From assembly GCA_025041195.1 (NCBI GenBank), contig JAKCFM010000001.1, forward strand, positions 2,418,001 through 2,482,000: DNA of 64,000 nt, given 5' to 3'. Origin of the DNA: Halobacteriales archaeon YIM A00013 (GTDB taxonomy: Archaea > Halobacteriota > Halobacteria > Halobacteriales > Haloarculaceae). A program made the position numbers and the translations under genes. This document shows, in pieces, positions 44,265 to 52,531 of this stretch. The notes beneath the pieces were generated by a model. It saw nothing but the letters and a program-made list of their open reading frames with translations, had not been told where the DNA came from and searched no databases. Each line of letters opens with the position of its first letter. The stretch's first letter is position 1.

Positions 44265-45263
44265 ATGGAGGCGATCCACGCGCGCTATCCGTTTCTCGAC
44301 CCGGCTCGCACGGCCGTCGCAGAGGCGGATGTGGATCTCGCCGCGCTTATTCGTGAGGATGATCCGGCCGTTGCCCGGAGTCACGATCGCGTCACAACAG
44401 CCCTGACCGAGGGGACCATCGCGGTCGATCGTCGGGTACCGACCCGCACTGAATTACTGTCCTATCCACTCAGTCGGGTGCTGATTTCGTTGATCGACGT
44501 GCCTGGTGCGATGGATAAGTACGCCGAGGCAGAAGCGAACACCGCCTATGAGCGCATTCGCGAGGACTGTTCACGGGAGGATCGCTCGATAACGCTCGAG
44601 GCCATTGCAACGGATCTCGGTCTTGGTGAGTCGATCGAGTGGCCAACCGGCGACGGCGGTCACCAGCGCATTGCTGTCGAGCGGTATCTCGAACTCGCTC
44701 CCGACGATGATTCGTGGTCGCTCGCGGTGCGCGAACTGGCCGATGGGTACGTCACGCTCGCTCGCGAGGAGTTACTTGCGTTGCTCCGTCGGACGATCGA
44801 ACGCCAGGTTCGTGCGGGGTTGCCGTTCGACGTTCCGCCGACGATTGAGGACGCGCTTGCACCAACTGTGGCCGCAATCGAAACACAGCTTTCGGGGGTT
44901 ACCTATCCAGCCTCGATTGATCGGTTCGAGCCAGACGCGTTTCCGTCGTGTATTCGGTCGCTGTTCGAGCGAGCGCCATCGGAACCACTCGATCCGATCG
45001 AACGGTTCGCGCTCATCACCTGCTGTAGCGCGGTTGGGCTTGACGCCGACGAGATCGTCCAGCGCTGTGGTCGCGACGACGAGGCGTTCGTCTACGCCAC
45101 CGAACGACTCGCCGGCGAGACGCTGCCATTCCCGCCACCGAGTTTCGAGATGCTTCAGGAGGCTGGCATCTGCACTGGGGAACACGATGGATACGAGCAC
45201 CCGCTTGCAGCGTATGCGGACTCGCTTTCCGATTCGTCCGCCGCTGTTTCTCGGACCGAATGA
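44265..45263 (+). CDS. priL: DNA primase large subunit
   Basis: A 332-residue accessory subunit of archaeal primase, which regulates RNA primer start with PriS. The N-terminal helical domain and the C-terminal iron-sulfur domain are recognisable; the first cluster Cys is C229 in F-P-S-C-I. Other cysteines are C253/C254, C268 and C303. In family members I recall P-P-S-C-x-x-M and a C before H-P-L-x-Y-Y; here these read P-P-S-F and Y-E-H-P-L-A-A-Y, so two usual cluster ligands appear replaced. It may be a variant family member. ATG 44265 is preferred over 44190, as the extra residues are not conserved-looking. Confidence 0.88.
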   Translation: MEAIHARYPFLDPARTAVAEADVDLAALIREDDPAVARSHDRVTTALTEGTIAVDRRVPTRTELLSYPLSRVLISLIDVPGAMDKYAEAEANTAYERIREDCSREDRSITLEAIATDLGLGESIEWPTGDGGHQRIAVERYLELAPDDDSWSLAVRELADGYVTLAREELLALLRRTIERQVRAGLPFDVPPTIEDALAPTVAAIETQLSGVTYPASIDRFEPDAFPSCIRSLFERAPSEPLDPIERFALITCCSAVGLDADEIVQRCGRDDEAFVYATERLAGETLPFPPPSFEMLQEAGICTGEHDGYEHPLAAYADSLSDSSAAVSRTE

Positions 45264-45411
45264 GAAGCATGGGGCGCATTCGTCCCGCGTGAACTCCCCA
45301 CACAACCCCTTCGTTTCGACTGGAGATACTGTATAAACACATGATGGGAATTCACCGGAACACTACCAGTTTCGGTCTTCTACACCGATTTTAATTGCAG
45401 TGTGCAAGCCA

Positions 45412-45834
45412 TCAGACGCTCAGTCGAACGCCCAGCTCGTTCTCATAGGCGAACTCACAGAGTGGGAGTATCGTGACCTTAATCTGCGTGTCCCACTCGT
45501 TCGATTCACTCTCTTGATTTTTCTCCCGTAGATAATCAATGAACGTACGGATATCATCATTGTATATCGTTTCATCAGCGTAGGAAAATAATCTGTCCAT
45601 TTCTGGGGTTAATAAATCATATGGGAGATGTTCACATATTGGATATTTTTCATCGTCCTTCTTTTTAAGTTCCTTCAACATCCATTCCCGTTCTGAGTTA
45701 ACATATAGATCTTCGGGAGAGTCTTCAGGGAAAAATTTCATCTCTTTCTCGGCTCTATAATCGTAATACTTATTCAAAATATTTTCCCCAAATCTATTAT
45801 CATCCGGATTTCCTAGACAAATTTGCATACCCAT
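45412..45834 (-). CDS. candidate immunity protein beside exported toxin
   Basis: A 140-residue cytosolic protein, low GC, with charged helices, no signal and no membrane segment. Its sequence is not recognised. It follows the exported nuclease-like protein 42 bases downstream in the same direction and shares its unusual AT-rich composition, the arrangement of polymorphic toxins with cognate immunity proteins. Acidic charge would suit blocking a nucleic acid-binding toxin surface. This assignment is inference from context; an unrelated accessory gene is the alternative. Confidence 0.5.
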   Translation of the reverse strand: MGMQICLGNPDDNRFGENILNKYYDYRAEKEMKFFPEDSPEDLYVNSEREWMLKELKKKDDEKYPICEHLPYDLLTPEMDRLFSYADETIYNDDIRTFIDYLREKNQESESNEWDTQIKVTILPLCEFAYENELGVRLSV

Positions 45835-45876
45835 ATTATATCTTATTCCATCGCACTTTTTAAGAGTATGGGTGGG

Positions 45877-47835
45877 TCACGGGTTATTCTCCCGTATCAC
45901 ACCTAATAGAGCATCCAATTCTTTGCTAGTTAGTCCGAACTCTTTATCATAACTAGAATCGTCCTGCGGACCAACTGTATAGTGGTGAATGTTATTCAAA
46001 TTTGATTCAAAATCACTTACACTCACTCCTTGTGACTCTTCCAAATGATCAACAGTATTGTTGTTAAATGCATCTTTTTCACTTTTGATCTGGCTTTGCG
46101 CGTCACTATGTTTTCCTTTACCACTTTTTACTTGAAATGTTGCAATCACTTCATTACTTTCATCATTTGCTACAACCCAATCTATCTCGGTTATATCCAT
46201 ATCATTTTTATCTTTCAATTCTACTTCTGGTATATATCTATGGCCTTCAGTAGATGGATACATATCCGTAATAACATCTTTTGCAACTATTTCACCAAAC
46301 TTTCCTTGAGCTCCACTTTTCGAATTGGGTAATCGTTTACCGGAGTTCTGATATTGTTCGAGAGCCTTGTTCATTCCCTGGACATTATATTCCTTATTGT
46401 TACTCCATTCGATGACTGTCTCCCGCGGGACACCCTTGTCTATGAGATCATTCATAGCCTGGTGATCCTCTTTCTTTCCGCCACCGTCTGAAAGAAGCCG
46501 AGACCCATTTTGGATTTTCCGACGTGGCGTCTTCTCTTCATCATTCTCTTCCTGTTGGTGTTGCTCGTGCTCGTACTGGGCCGACTCGTCGTTTTTGACC
46601 TCTTCCATTTCCTCCGTGGTCCCTTTGACCACGTACCCTTCGTAGATCCAGAGCGTGATTTCGCCGTTACCATGTGGGTTATCCCCAACGACGACCGTGT
46701 ACCCATCCTCGGAACGGACTTTGTTTGGCTGTTTTAGAATTTCACCAACAGCAGTTGGTGTATTTTTGCGGGTAAAACCAGGCAGCTGGGTGAGCTGTTC
46801 GATCCCAAAGATCCGTTCATTTCCGCTGGGTGTCTCATATCCACCCGCACCAGTTGGAAGCCGGAGCGGCGAAGTGAACTGTCCTCCTGTCGCATCCGGT
46901 GGATACACGGCGAGTGTCGTCAGCGCTCCATGGGTTGTTGCCGGTCCACCTGCTGGCTGGGAGCCGTGCTCCAGGAGCATGATACCGCTCGCTAGAACTA
47001 CCGTTCCCTTCCGCAGAACCCACGAACCACTCCGGAAGACGTAGGTCTCTGAATTCCCCGGGAGGGTTCTGCTCACGGTGGATGTGACGGTGCCAGCAAC
47101 ACCAATGAGTTTGTCACCGAGACTATTATCGTCGTTTTTGGGCTCCTCTGCCAGCTCCGAATGCAACTCTCCCATTCGGGTTTTCATATCTCCGGACAGC
47201 TCTGGCGAACCACCGGGCATCGCCGGCCCGGTGATGGAATCGTCGGTTTCGGGGTTTGAATTTTCACTTCTGGATTGATTCCCCGTGGGATCGCTAGAAC
47301 TGTCATCCACTGCCGGACCTGTTCCGTCCGAACTCGCATGGATGGTCATCGATGACAGAAGCGTCTCCGCTTTTCCTGTGTATCCACGGGTGTCAACGCG
47401 GATACCCACTGCCTGTTGCTCTCCAGATGTGAGCTCCATTGCGTTCTCTGACCGATCAATCGGCCCGTTCTCGGTTTCGAACGTCACCCGGTCGCTGCTA
47501 TCGTTTAGCCAGACTGTGACCGGACCAGTACCCTGGTTGGTAATCGTAAAAACATCGGAGACAACTGTTACTGCGTTAGAATTGACGCCATCCCCCAAAG
47601 ATTCCGTTTGCGATGGCGAAAGTGATACGCGTAATTTACCGTTAACTTGTGATGCGTACGCTCCGTTGGGTCCCTCGGCCGGTGTGAGCGCAAGATAACT
47701 GCTCGCATCACCTACAACATCGACGCTCGCATCTCGCTGAGTGGATGCCGAATCGAACGCACCAGTTCCGTATACGACGCTAAGGACGATCCCAAGAACG
47801 ATCAGAATACTGGCGAGCTGACGGGACTGGTTCAT
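45877..47835 (-). CDS. exported protein with C-terminal PD-(D/E)XK-like nuclease (candidate polymorphic toxin)
   Basis: A 652-residue protein. A Sec-type signal or anchor (residues 8-26) leads into a beta-rich domain (about 27-170) resembling haloarchaeal SipW/DUF1102-type secreted domains. A Ser/Asp/Gly-rich linker (about 170-215) follows, then an alpha/beta region with W-I-Y-E-G-Y near residue 395 and a highly charged linker. The C-terminus (about 505-605) has G-K-F-G-E-I-V-A-K, then I-T-E-I-D-W-V-V and F-Q-V-K-S-G-K, the alpha-beta pattern of a PD-(D/E)XK nuclease (E...D...Q-x-K). This is the layout of a polymorphic toxin: export head, linker, swappable toxic tip. Base composition falls steeply towards the tip. 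A small gene of the same composition follows as possible immunity. No family match could be searched. Confidence 0.75.
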   Translation of the reverse strand: MNQSRQLASILIVLGIVLSVVYGTGAFDSASTQRDASVDVVGDASSYLALTPAEGPNGAYASQVNGKLRVSLSPSQTESLGDGVNSNAVTVVSDVFTITNQGTGPVTVWLNDSSDRVTFETENGPIDRSENAMELTSGEQQAVGIRVDTRGYTGKAETLLSSMTIHASSDGTGPAVDDSSSDPTGNQSRSENSNPETDDSITGPAMPGGSPELSGDMKTRMGELHSELAEEPKNDDNSLGDKLIGVAGTVTSTVSRTLPGNSETYVFRSGSWVLRKGTVVLASGIMLLEHGSQPAGGPATTHGALTTLAVYPPDATGGQFTSPLRLPTGAGGYETPSGNERIFGIEQLTQLPGFTRKNTPTAVGEILKQPNKVRSEDGYTVVVGDNPHGNGEITLWIYEGYVVKGTTEEMEEVKNDESAQYEHEQHQQEENDEEKTPRRKIQNGSRLLSDGGGKKEDHQAMNDLIDKGVPRETVIEWSNNKEYNVQGMNKALEQYQNSGKRLPNSKSGAQGKFGEIVAKDVITDMYPSTEGHRYIPEVELKDKNDMDITEIDWVVANDESNEVIATFQVKSGKGKHSDAQSQIKSEKDAFNNNTVDHLEESQGVSVSDFESNLNNIHHYTVGPQDDSSYDKEFGLTSKELDALLGVIRENNP

Positions 47836-47860
47836 ATATTGATACTTCCATTATCATTCA

Positions 47861-47872
47861 CATATACTTATA
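47861..47872 (-). promoter_or_regulatory. TATA-like element of the toxin gene
   Basis: A TATAAGTATATG-type stretch on the reverse strand, 26-37 bases before the ATG at 47835, in a very AT-rich leader (47836-47945). Confidence 0.4.
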
Positions 47873-47947
47873 TTGTAGTGATTTCCAAATTTATATCTTA
47901 AAAGATATATTTCATTATCGAATGAATTTCATTCTAATCTTAATTGG

Positions 47948-48562
47948 TCACAGAGTTATTGGTTGTAGTCGGATGAGAAGCAGTACTGGGATCAACACGG
48001 CGATGAACGCGCGTCGTACAGAGATATTGCATGTATGTTTGACCACGAACACCCAGATGTAACACCCCCATAGGATCGTTGCTGCATAGAGATACAGTGC
48101 GGCGGTCACAATTGGATCTGATTTCACCAATTGTACGTGGAACGATAGTTGGGAAATGGTTGGGTCCTGCCCTACTGGTATCCCCTGAACAGCCACTACT
48201 ATGGAAAGGAAAAGAAAACTGAGACTTATGAGAAACGGGAGAAAGCCAAAGCTCAGAAGGACTAACTGCCGACGGAACGGGCCCGAACCGCCTAGCACGG
48301 AGGAAATCCCCCATGTAATGGCTCCAAGCAGGAACCATTTAACGAGAATAACGGGCACCGACGTGACACTCATACCAACAACCATGGAGATTTTTGCCGC
48401 CGTATCTATAGAAAAATTAAATATAATAGGAACGATAACCATAATGGTCAACAGCATATACGCGACCAAGATACTGATTGGATCCAGTAGCTGTACTTCG
48501 GAGTCGTCACCAGCAAAATATTCGTCCGGATGGAACAGTACGGTCCGAAGCGTCGAGATCAT
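47948..48562 (-). CDS. YIP1-like integral membrane protein
   Basis: A 204-residue protein with about five membrane helices. Features of Yip1/YIPF-like archaeal and bacterial membrane proteins are a helix-loop pattern with P-D-E-Y-F-A-G-D-D near the start and a final V-V-V-x-H-T-C segment. The ATG at 48562 gives M-I-S-T-L-R-T-V-L-F-H-P-D-E-Y; this reading is preferred over a frame extending to 48694. Function in archaea is unknown. It lies directly upstream of the toxin-immunity pair in the same direction (112 bases), so it may belong to that accessory set, for instance as an export or membrane partner (inference). Confidence 0.7.
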   Translation of the reverse strand: MISTLRTVLFHPDEYFAGDDSEVQLLDPISILVAYMLLTIMVIVPIIFNFSIDTAAKISMVVGMSVTSVPVILVKWFLLGAITWGISSVLGGSGPFRRQLVLLSFGFLPFLISLSFLFLSIVVAVQGIPVGQDPTISQLSFHVQLVKSDPIVTAALYLYAATILWGCYIWVFVVKHTCNISVRRAFIAVLIPVLLLIRLQPITL

Positions 48563-48767
48563 ACTCGATACATGTCCAAATAAAATATATGGTTTGCTAT
48601 GTTGCTGTATATGAATAATATTAACAATGATATTAAATGTCTGAGTTGTGCAATCGATCGAATGCTCCTCCCGAACCCAATCTACAACCCTCACCCAACC
48701 GTCAACTGACCGATATCAGCCTTCCATGCCACAGACCACACACCCACAGCACCACCCACACTCTGGG

Positions 48768-49199
48768 TCAGTTTGTTCGTGAGAACTCTTCGATCGTCGT
48801 TTTCGTCGAGTTGCCGGTGAGCTCTTTGATATCCGTACCGTCTGCGAGCGCCGTTTCGCGTTTGACGCGGTAGTTGCCGCCATCGGTCGTGTAGCAGTCA
48901 CCCGGATGGAAGAAATACCAGTCCTCTCGGTCGAATCGCACCCCAATTCGGGGCTTTGCGCCGAAGTTCTGGGCGAAAAACACCAGCCCCTCAACCTCCT
49001 CGCCCGTCAGATAGATCGGATCGCCGCTGGATGACTTCGCCTCAATTGCGAAAAACGACGTTCCGTCACCCGCCAGCACGTCGGGAAGCTCCCGGTCGGT
49101 GGCGGACCCACTCGCTGGCGCGCGCATCACCGCGAATCCGTGGTCGTCCAGCCGATTGACGAGCTCTCGCTCCCGGCGCTCTCCCTTTCGATTGGCCAT
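48768..49199 (-). CDS. hjc: Holliday junction resolvase Hjc
   Basis: A 143-residue archaeal junction-resolving endonuclease. The basic N-terminus (K-G-E-R-R-E-R-E-L, residues 4-12, with a conserved Glu), the A-S-G-S[10 protein letters not shown] segment (about residues 29-43) and the F-F-A-I-E-A-K-S catalytic Glu-x-Lys (about 50-57) form the PD-(D/E)XK active site. It cuts four-way junctions during recombination. The ATG at 49199 is chosen because the conserved basic motif begins there; eight residues more are possible from 49223. Confidence 0.93.
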   Translation of the reverse strand: MANRKGERRERELVNRLDDHGFAVMRAPASGSATDRELPDVLAGDGTSFFAIEAKSSSGDPIYLTGEEVEGLVFFAQNFGAKPRIGVRFDREDWYFFHPGDCYTTDGGNYRVKRETALADGTDIKELTGNSTKTTIEEFSRTN

Positions 49200-49547
49200 A
49201 CCCTCCGCTTCACTCGGCACCACCTAAAGTGCTGGCGGTCGCAACCGCAGGAAGGCACTGGATTCCTTTAGGGCGATTAAAGCATTTAGAATTATTAATA
49301 ATTATGTTTATCACGTTGGACGACAATCACTGAGATACGCCATGATGGAGTACACTGACACCGAGAACGTCGGCGCACCGGCGGTCCCGCTACTGAACGG
49401 CGATGACAGCATCGAAACGATGGGCGAGATCGTCTGGCGGCGATAGACGCGTTCATTCTGACAACAGTTCGTGCATACCCAGGCCACTGCGTTGTCAGTG
49501 GCGACGAATCCGACCAACGCACAGTCCCCTGATTGAGTGGCCCTTTT
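49200..49547. other. intergenic stretch with an ambiguous small coding region
   Basis: This 348-base gap holds no confident gene. On the + strand 49342-49446 encodes a 34-residue acidic peptide (M-M-E-Y-T-D-T-E-N-V-G-A-P...) with good halophile codon use. On the minus strand, 49311-49547 gives an open frame directly behind the broken GIDE-like gene, with a C-T-N-C-C motif but no strong start. Both strands are G/C-rich at codon position three, so composition cannot decide. Either could be a small zinc-finger-like protein or a decayed fragment. An AT-rich spot lies at about 49275-49312. Confidence 0.35.
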
Positions 49548-50330
49548 TCACTGAATGAGCCACGGCCAGGCCATGAAGAACGCTGACCCACAGATCACAG
49601 CGATTCCGAGCACGATCCGTTCGTTCCCCTTTCGTCGCCGTCGCTTGATGAACGCCTCCTTCGTTCGCTCGGAGAGAATGCAATCGCCGGATTATGTTGG
49701 TGAATCAACCAGTACGCGTCGTCCGCCCTGCTCCGTTTGGATTTCACGGCCTGCACCATGTAGATAGACGCTGTCACCTGGCTTAACGACGCGTTCAGAG
49801 AAGCGACGAGAATCGCCGATCCCGATCGGTCCGTACTGCCGCCGGGTCGCTGCTTCGAGGGTCGGCTCAGTTGCAACGTATCGGCTGATCCGTTCTGAAG
49901 GCTCATCGAAACTATCGACCTCCGTTTGGACGGGATCGACGGCGAGTTCTCCACTCTCGGGGAACTCAACACGGACAGAGGACGCTCCCGTGTCGATGAG
50001 AATCGGCTCGCTGTGGAAATCTTCGTGAATGAGCTTCCAGCTCCCTCCCTCCCCATTGCTGACGTATTTTTCCACCTCCACATGGCAGAGTACTGCCTCC
50101 CGCTCCTCGAATGGAGATTCCAGTATTGTCGCGTCCGACGCCGGTCTAACGGTTCCTTCAACGTCAATCGTTCCCGCCTGAAGATCATCACCTGTCGTTC
50201 GCTCGGTGTTTGCAACTCGACTGACGACGCCGCGTTTTGTGTATCCAGTGATGATGAGGAAACCACCACCACTGGCAATGGTCACACCTCCAACAATCCA
50301 CAACAGTGTGGATACTGAGACAGCGCTCAT
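49548..50330 (-). pseudogene. GIDE-domain-like membrane protein interrupted by a stop codon
   Basis: The intact frame (49692-50330, 212 aa) has an N-terminal membrane helix (about residues 8-28), then a beta-rich domain with T-I-D-V-E-G-T-V and A-V-L-C-H-V-E-V-E-K, as in GIDE-like haloarchaeal proteins. It ends at TAA 49692-49694. In the same frame the next 47 codons (49548-49691) still read as coding: S-G-D-C-I-L-S-E-R-T-K-E, a basic R-R-R-R-K segment, then a hydrophobic helix (I-V-L-G-I-A-V-I-C-G-S-A-F-F) and TGA. Members of the family usually have this second C-terminal helix. So a nonsense mutation, a sequencing error, or stop read-through splits the gene. Without the tail it lacks its second membrane anchor. 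Confidence 0.65.
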
Positions 50331-50485
50331 TTCTGGACCCTTGTTCCCTCTGCAGATAATTCACGTTCGTTTTGATAACGGCGTTCGACGTGGGACTGCT
50401 CACTCGACCCCAAAATTCAATCACAAACTGCTTGTTTACTGGCGGGTACGCACTCCCATGGAGCAATTCAGCGGGGGTTGGACCA

Positions 50486-50725
50486 ATGCCTGATCCGTTT
50501 TCGCAGACACCAAACTTCAGAAAGTTCGCGCTGTATCGCCACGACGACAGCTCTGGCGTCTCCGGAACGGGCGTCGTCGCATACGGGGTTCAGTTCCCGC
50601 AACCGAACGGCAAATGTGTCGTCGGCTGGACTACCGACGTTGGCAGTGTCGGCGTCTACGACAACATCGAGGATGTACAGGCGATTCACGGCCACGAAGG
50701 CGGCACTGACGTGATTTGGGAGTAA
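50486..50725 (+). CDS. small conserved protein, 79 aa
   Basis: A 79-residue protein with F-A-L-Y-R-H-D-D-S-S-G-V-S-G-T-G-V-V-A near residue 12 and a following V-V-G-W-T-T-D, ending in A-I-H-G-H-E-G-G-T-D-V-I-W. I recognise this Y-R-H-x-D-x-S-G-V-S-G-T-G pattern from small haloarchaeal and viral proteins, but not a function. The chosen ATG at 50486 fits the conserved start; an in-frame ATG at 50372 adds a poorly conserved head. It lies upstream of the SDR gene in the same direction. Confidence 0.7.
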   Translation: MPDPFSQTPNFRKFALYRHDDSSGVSGTGVVAYGVQFPQPNGKCVVGWTTDVGSVGVYDNIEDVQAIHGHEGGTDVIWE

Positions 50726-50750
50726 ACTTTCATAGCTATCTTGTGTGAAT

Positions 50751-50757
50751 TTTATAT
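50751..50757 (+). promoter_or_regulatory. TATA box of the SDR gene
   Basis: TTTATAT is 28-34 bases before the ATG at 50785. It is too close to the in-frame GTG at 50761 to serve that start, which supports ATG 50785. Confidence 0.5.
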
Positions 50758-50784
50758 CCGGTGGCTGAGAACGTCATTCCGACG

Positions 50785-51561
50785 ATGGCAGAGCTACTCT
50801 CCGATGCGGTTGCAGTCGTCACGGGTGGATCGAGTGGTGTTGGCCGAGAAATTGCACTCCAGTTTGCGTCCCACGGTGCTGACGTAGTGATTGCGGACAT
50901 CCAATCCGACCCACGGACCGGGGGGACGCCCACGCACGAGAAGATCAACACGGAAACCGACCAGCAGGCTGATTACGTCGAAAGCGACGTGACCGATAAA
51001 TCATCGCTCGAATCGGCTGTCGATGTCGCAGAAACCTTCGGTCCGCTCTCGGTGATGGTGAACAACGCGGGCATGTTTCGGTCCGAAGACGTGCTCACAC
51101 TCTCCGAATCAGACTACGATCAGCTGATGGATCTCAACGTAAAAGGGGTGTTCTTTGGCTCGCAAGTGGCAGGTGAACGAATGCGTTCAACAGGAACCGA
51201 GGGATGTATCATCAATCTTTCCAGCGTGGCCGGCCTCCAGGGGTCGGGCGAACACGCCAGCTACTGCACCGCAAAGGGTGGTGTCCGGCTGTTCACCTAC
51301 GCGCTTGCTGACGCGCTCGGTAGTGATGGCATCCGGGTCAACGCACTCCATCCGGGCTTTGTCGAAACCGCGATGACAACTGAGGACGTCCCCGTCGTAG
51401 GCACCGACTCGGAACAGCAGTACAACGCGCTCGTTCCACTCGGTCGATTGGCCCAGCCCGAGGATGTCGCCAACTGCGCAGTGTTTCTTGCGAGTGAGCT
51501 CGCTAGTTATGTGACGGGCGAATCGCTCCTGGTTGATGGTGGCCTGATTAACTGCGGATGA
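50785..51561 (+). CDS. short-chain dehydrogenase/reductase
   Basis: A 258-residue SDR enzyme. The cofactor site T-G-G-S-S-G-V-G (residues 12-19), N-N-A-G near 94, the catalytic Ser in L-S-S-V-A-G and Y-C-T-A-K near 162 are all present, with C-terminal D-G-G. It oxidises or reduces an alcohol/carbonyl; it resembles glucose 1-dehydrogenase and 3-oxoacyl-ACP reductase. D-I-Q after the second strand (V-V-I-A-D-I-Q) suggests NAD rather than NADP. The substrate cannot be fixed. Confidence 0.9.
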   Translation: MAELLSDAVAVVTGGSSGVGREIALQFASHGADVVIADIQSDPRTGGTPTHEKINTETDQQADYVESDVTDKSSLESAVDVAETFGPLSVMVNNAGMFRSEDVLTLSESDYDQLMDLNVKGVFFGSQVAGERMRSTGTEGCIINLSSVAGLQGSGEHASYCTAKGGVRLFTYALADALGSDGIRVNALHPGFVETAMTTEDVPVVGTDSEQQYNALVPLGRLAQPEDVANCAVFLASELASYVTGESLLVDGGLINCG

Positions 51562-51691
51562 GTATCGTGAATCAACTGCTCATTTGTGGCTCCGGGACGT
51601 TTTATATCGCACTCAACTGCACCTAGCACCACTGGGTGATCGAATCACAGCCCTGAATCGGGTGCTGTATTCTACCCCAGTCCTACGAACC

Positions 51692-51916
51692 ATGACAACG
51701 AAACTCCGAACCGCACTGACCGCGGTGTTGTTGTTGGGCTTGCTTGCTGGTGCCACGGGATCTGCTGTGGCAGAACAAACGGCGATTAACAGCGGCGATA
51801 CGACGGTCGTCTCGAATGACGACATCGTCGAGTTTGATGAGTTTGCAAACAACATCAGTGCGAACGTGCTCGGCGTGCAGGTTGACGACGGCGAGCTCGA
51901 TCTGCTGTCATCGTAA
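51692..51916 (+). CDS. small secreted protein, 74 aa
   Basis: A 74-residue precursor. M-T-T-K-L-R then a hydrophobic segment (residues 8-25, A-L-T-A-V-L-L-L-G-L-L-A-G-A) is a Sec-type signal peptide with A-x-A cleavage near residue 26. The mature part of about 47 residues is acidic (D/E/N-rich), with no Cys, no lipobox and no recognised family. An earlier in-frame ATG (51584) would put a long basic head before the signal and is unlikely. Stands alone, with a T-run terminator close behind. A small exported signal or surface protein is possible, but nothing identifies it. Confidence 0.6.
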   Translation: MTTKLRTALTAVLLLGLLAGATGSAVAEQTAINSGDTTVVSNDDIVEFDEFANNISANVLGVQVDDGELDLLSS

Positions 51917-51931
51917 CGAAACTAATCTAAA

Positions 51932-51938
51932 TTTTTTT
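51932..51938 (+). terminator. oligo-T terminator
   Basis: Seven T on the + strand begin 15 bases after the stop of the 74-aa secreted protein, as expected for archaeal oligo-T transcription termination. No hairpin is needed or seen. Confidence 0.45.
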
Positions 51939-52045
51939 CATGTTCTACTGGATAGAATCCAGCTCACATCGAACACGTACCACATTCTGACGAAGAAGGT
52001 AGAGAGGGCGACATTCTCTTAACCCAGGGTGGAGTATCAATCGAT

Positions 52046-52480
52046 ATGATTGAGGCCACGAGCGCCGGAGCAATCTTGTTCCGTGATACACGTGGCCGTC
52101 GAGAGTATCTGCTCCTTAAAAGCCGCACCGGTGATTGGGAGTTTCCCAAGGGCGGCGTCGAGGGCTCTGAGGAATTACAGCAGACGGCCATTCGCGAAGT
52201 CGGCGAGGAAGCGGGCATCGACGACATTCGACTCATCGACGGTTTCAGAGAAGATTACGACTACGTCTTTCAGGCGGGCAACGACACGATTCACAAGACG
52301 GTCCACCTGTTCATCGCCAAGTCGTTCGAGGCGAGCGCGGAGCTCTCCTCTGAACACAACGATCTCCAGTGGCGAGACTACGATCAGGCGATCAACACCC
52401 TGACACAGGACGGACCACGGGTAGTGCTCAAACACGCCCACACGTTTCTCAACAACGGAGGGCTCCACGGAGAACTGTAA
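52046..52480 (+). CDS. Nudix hydrolase, probable Ap4A pyrophosphatase
   Basis: A 144-residue Nudix enzyme with the full box, G-x5-E-x7-R-E-V-G-E-E-A-G-I, at about residues 36-58. Diadenosine-tetraphosphate hydrolases of archaea have this size and start (S-A-G-A-I-L-F-R). It probably cleaves Ap4A or other nucleoside diphosphate derivatives. The ATG at 52046 is the normal start. Followed 51 bases later by a DUF5787 gene in the same direction. Confidence 0.92.
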   Translation: MIEATSAGAILFRDTRGRREYLLLKSRTGDWEFPKGGVEGSEELQQTAIREVGEEAGIDDIRLIDGFREDYDYVFQAGNDTIHKTVHLFIAKSFEASAELSSEHNDLQWRDYDQAINTLTQDGPRVVLKHAHTFLNNGGLHGEL

Positions 52481-52531
52481 CGGTGAGCCCAAACGGTCTT
52501 TGGCATTCACGCCAATGGCTTCGACAACGAC

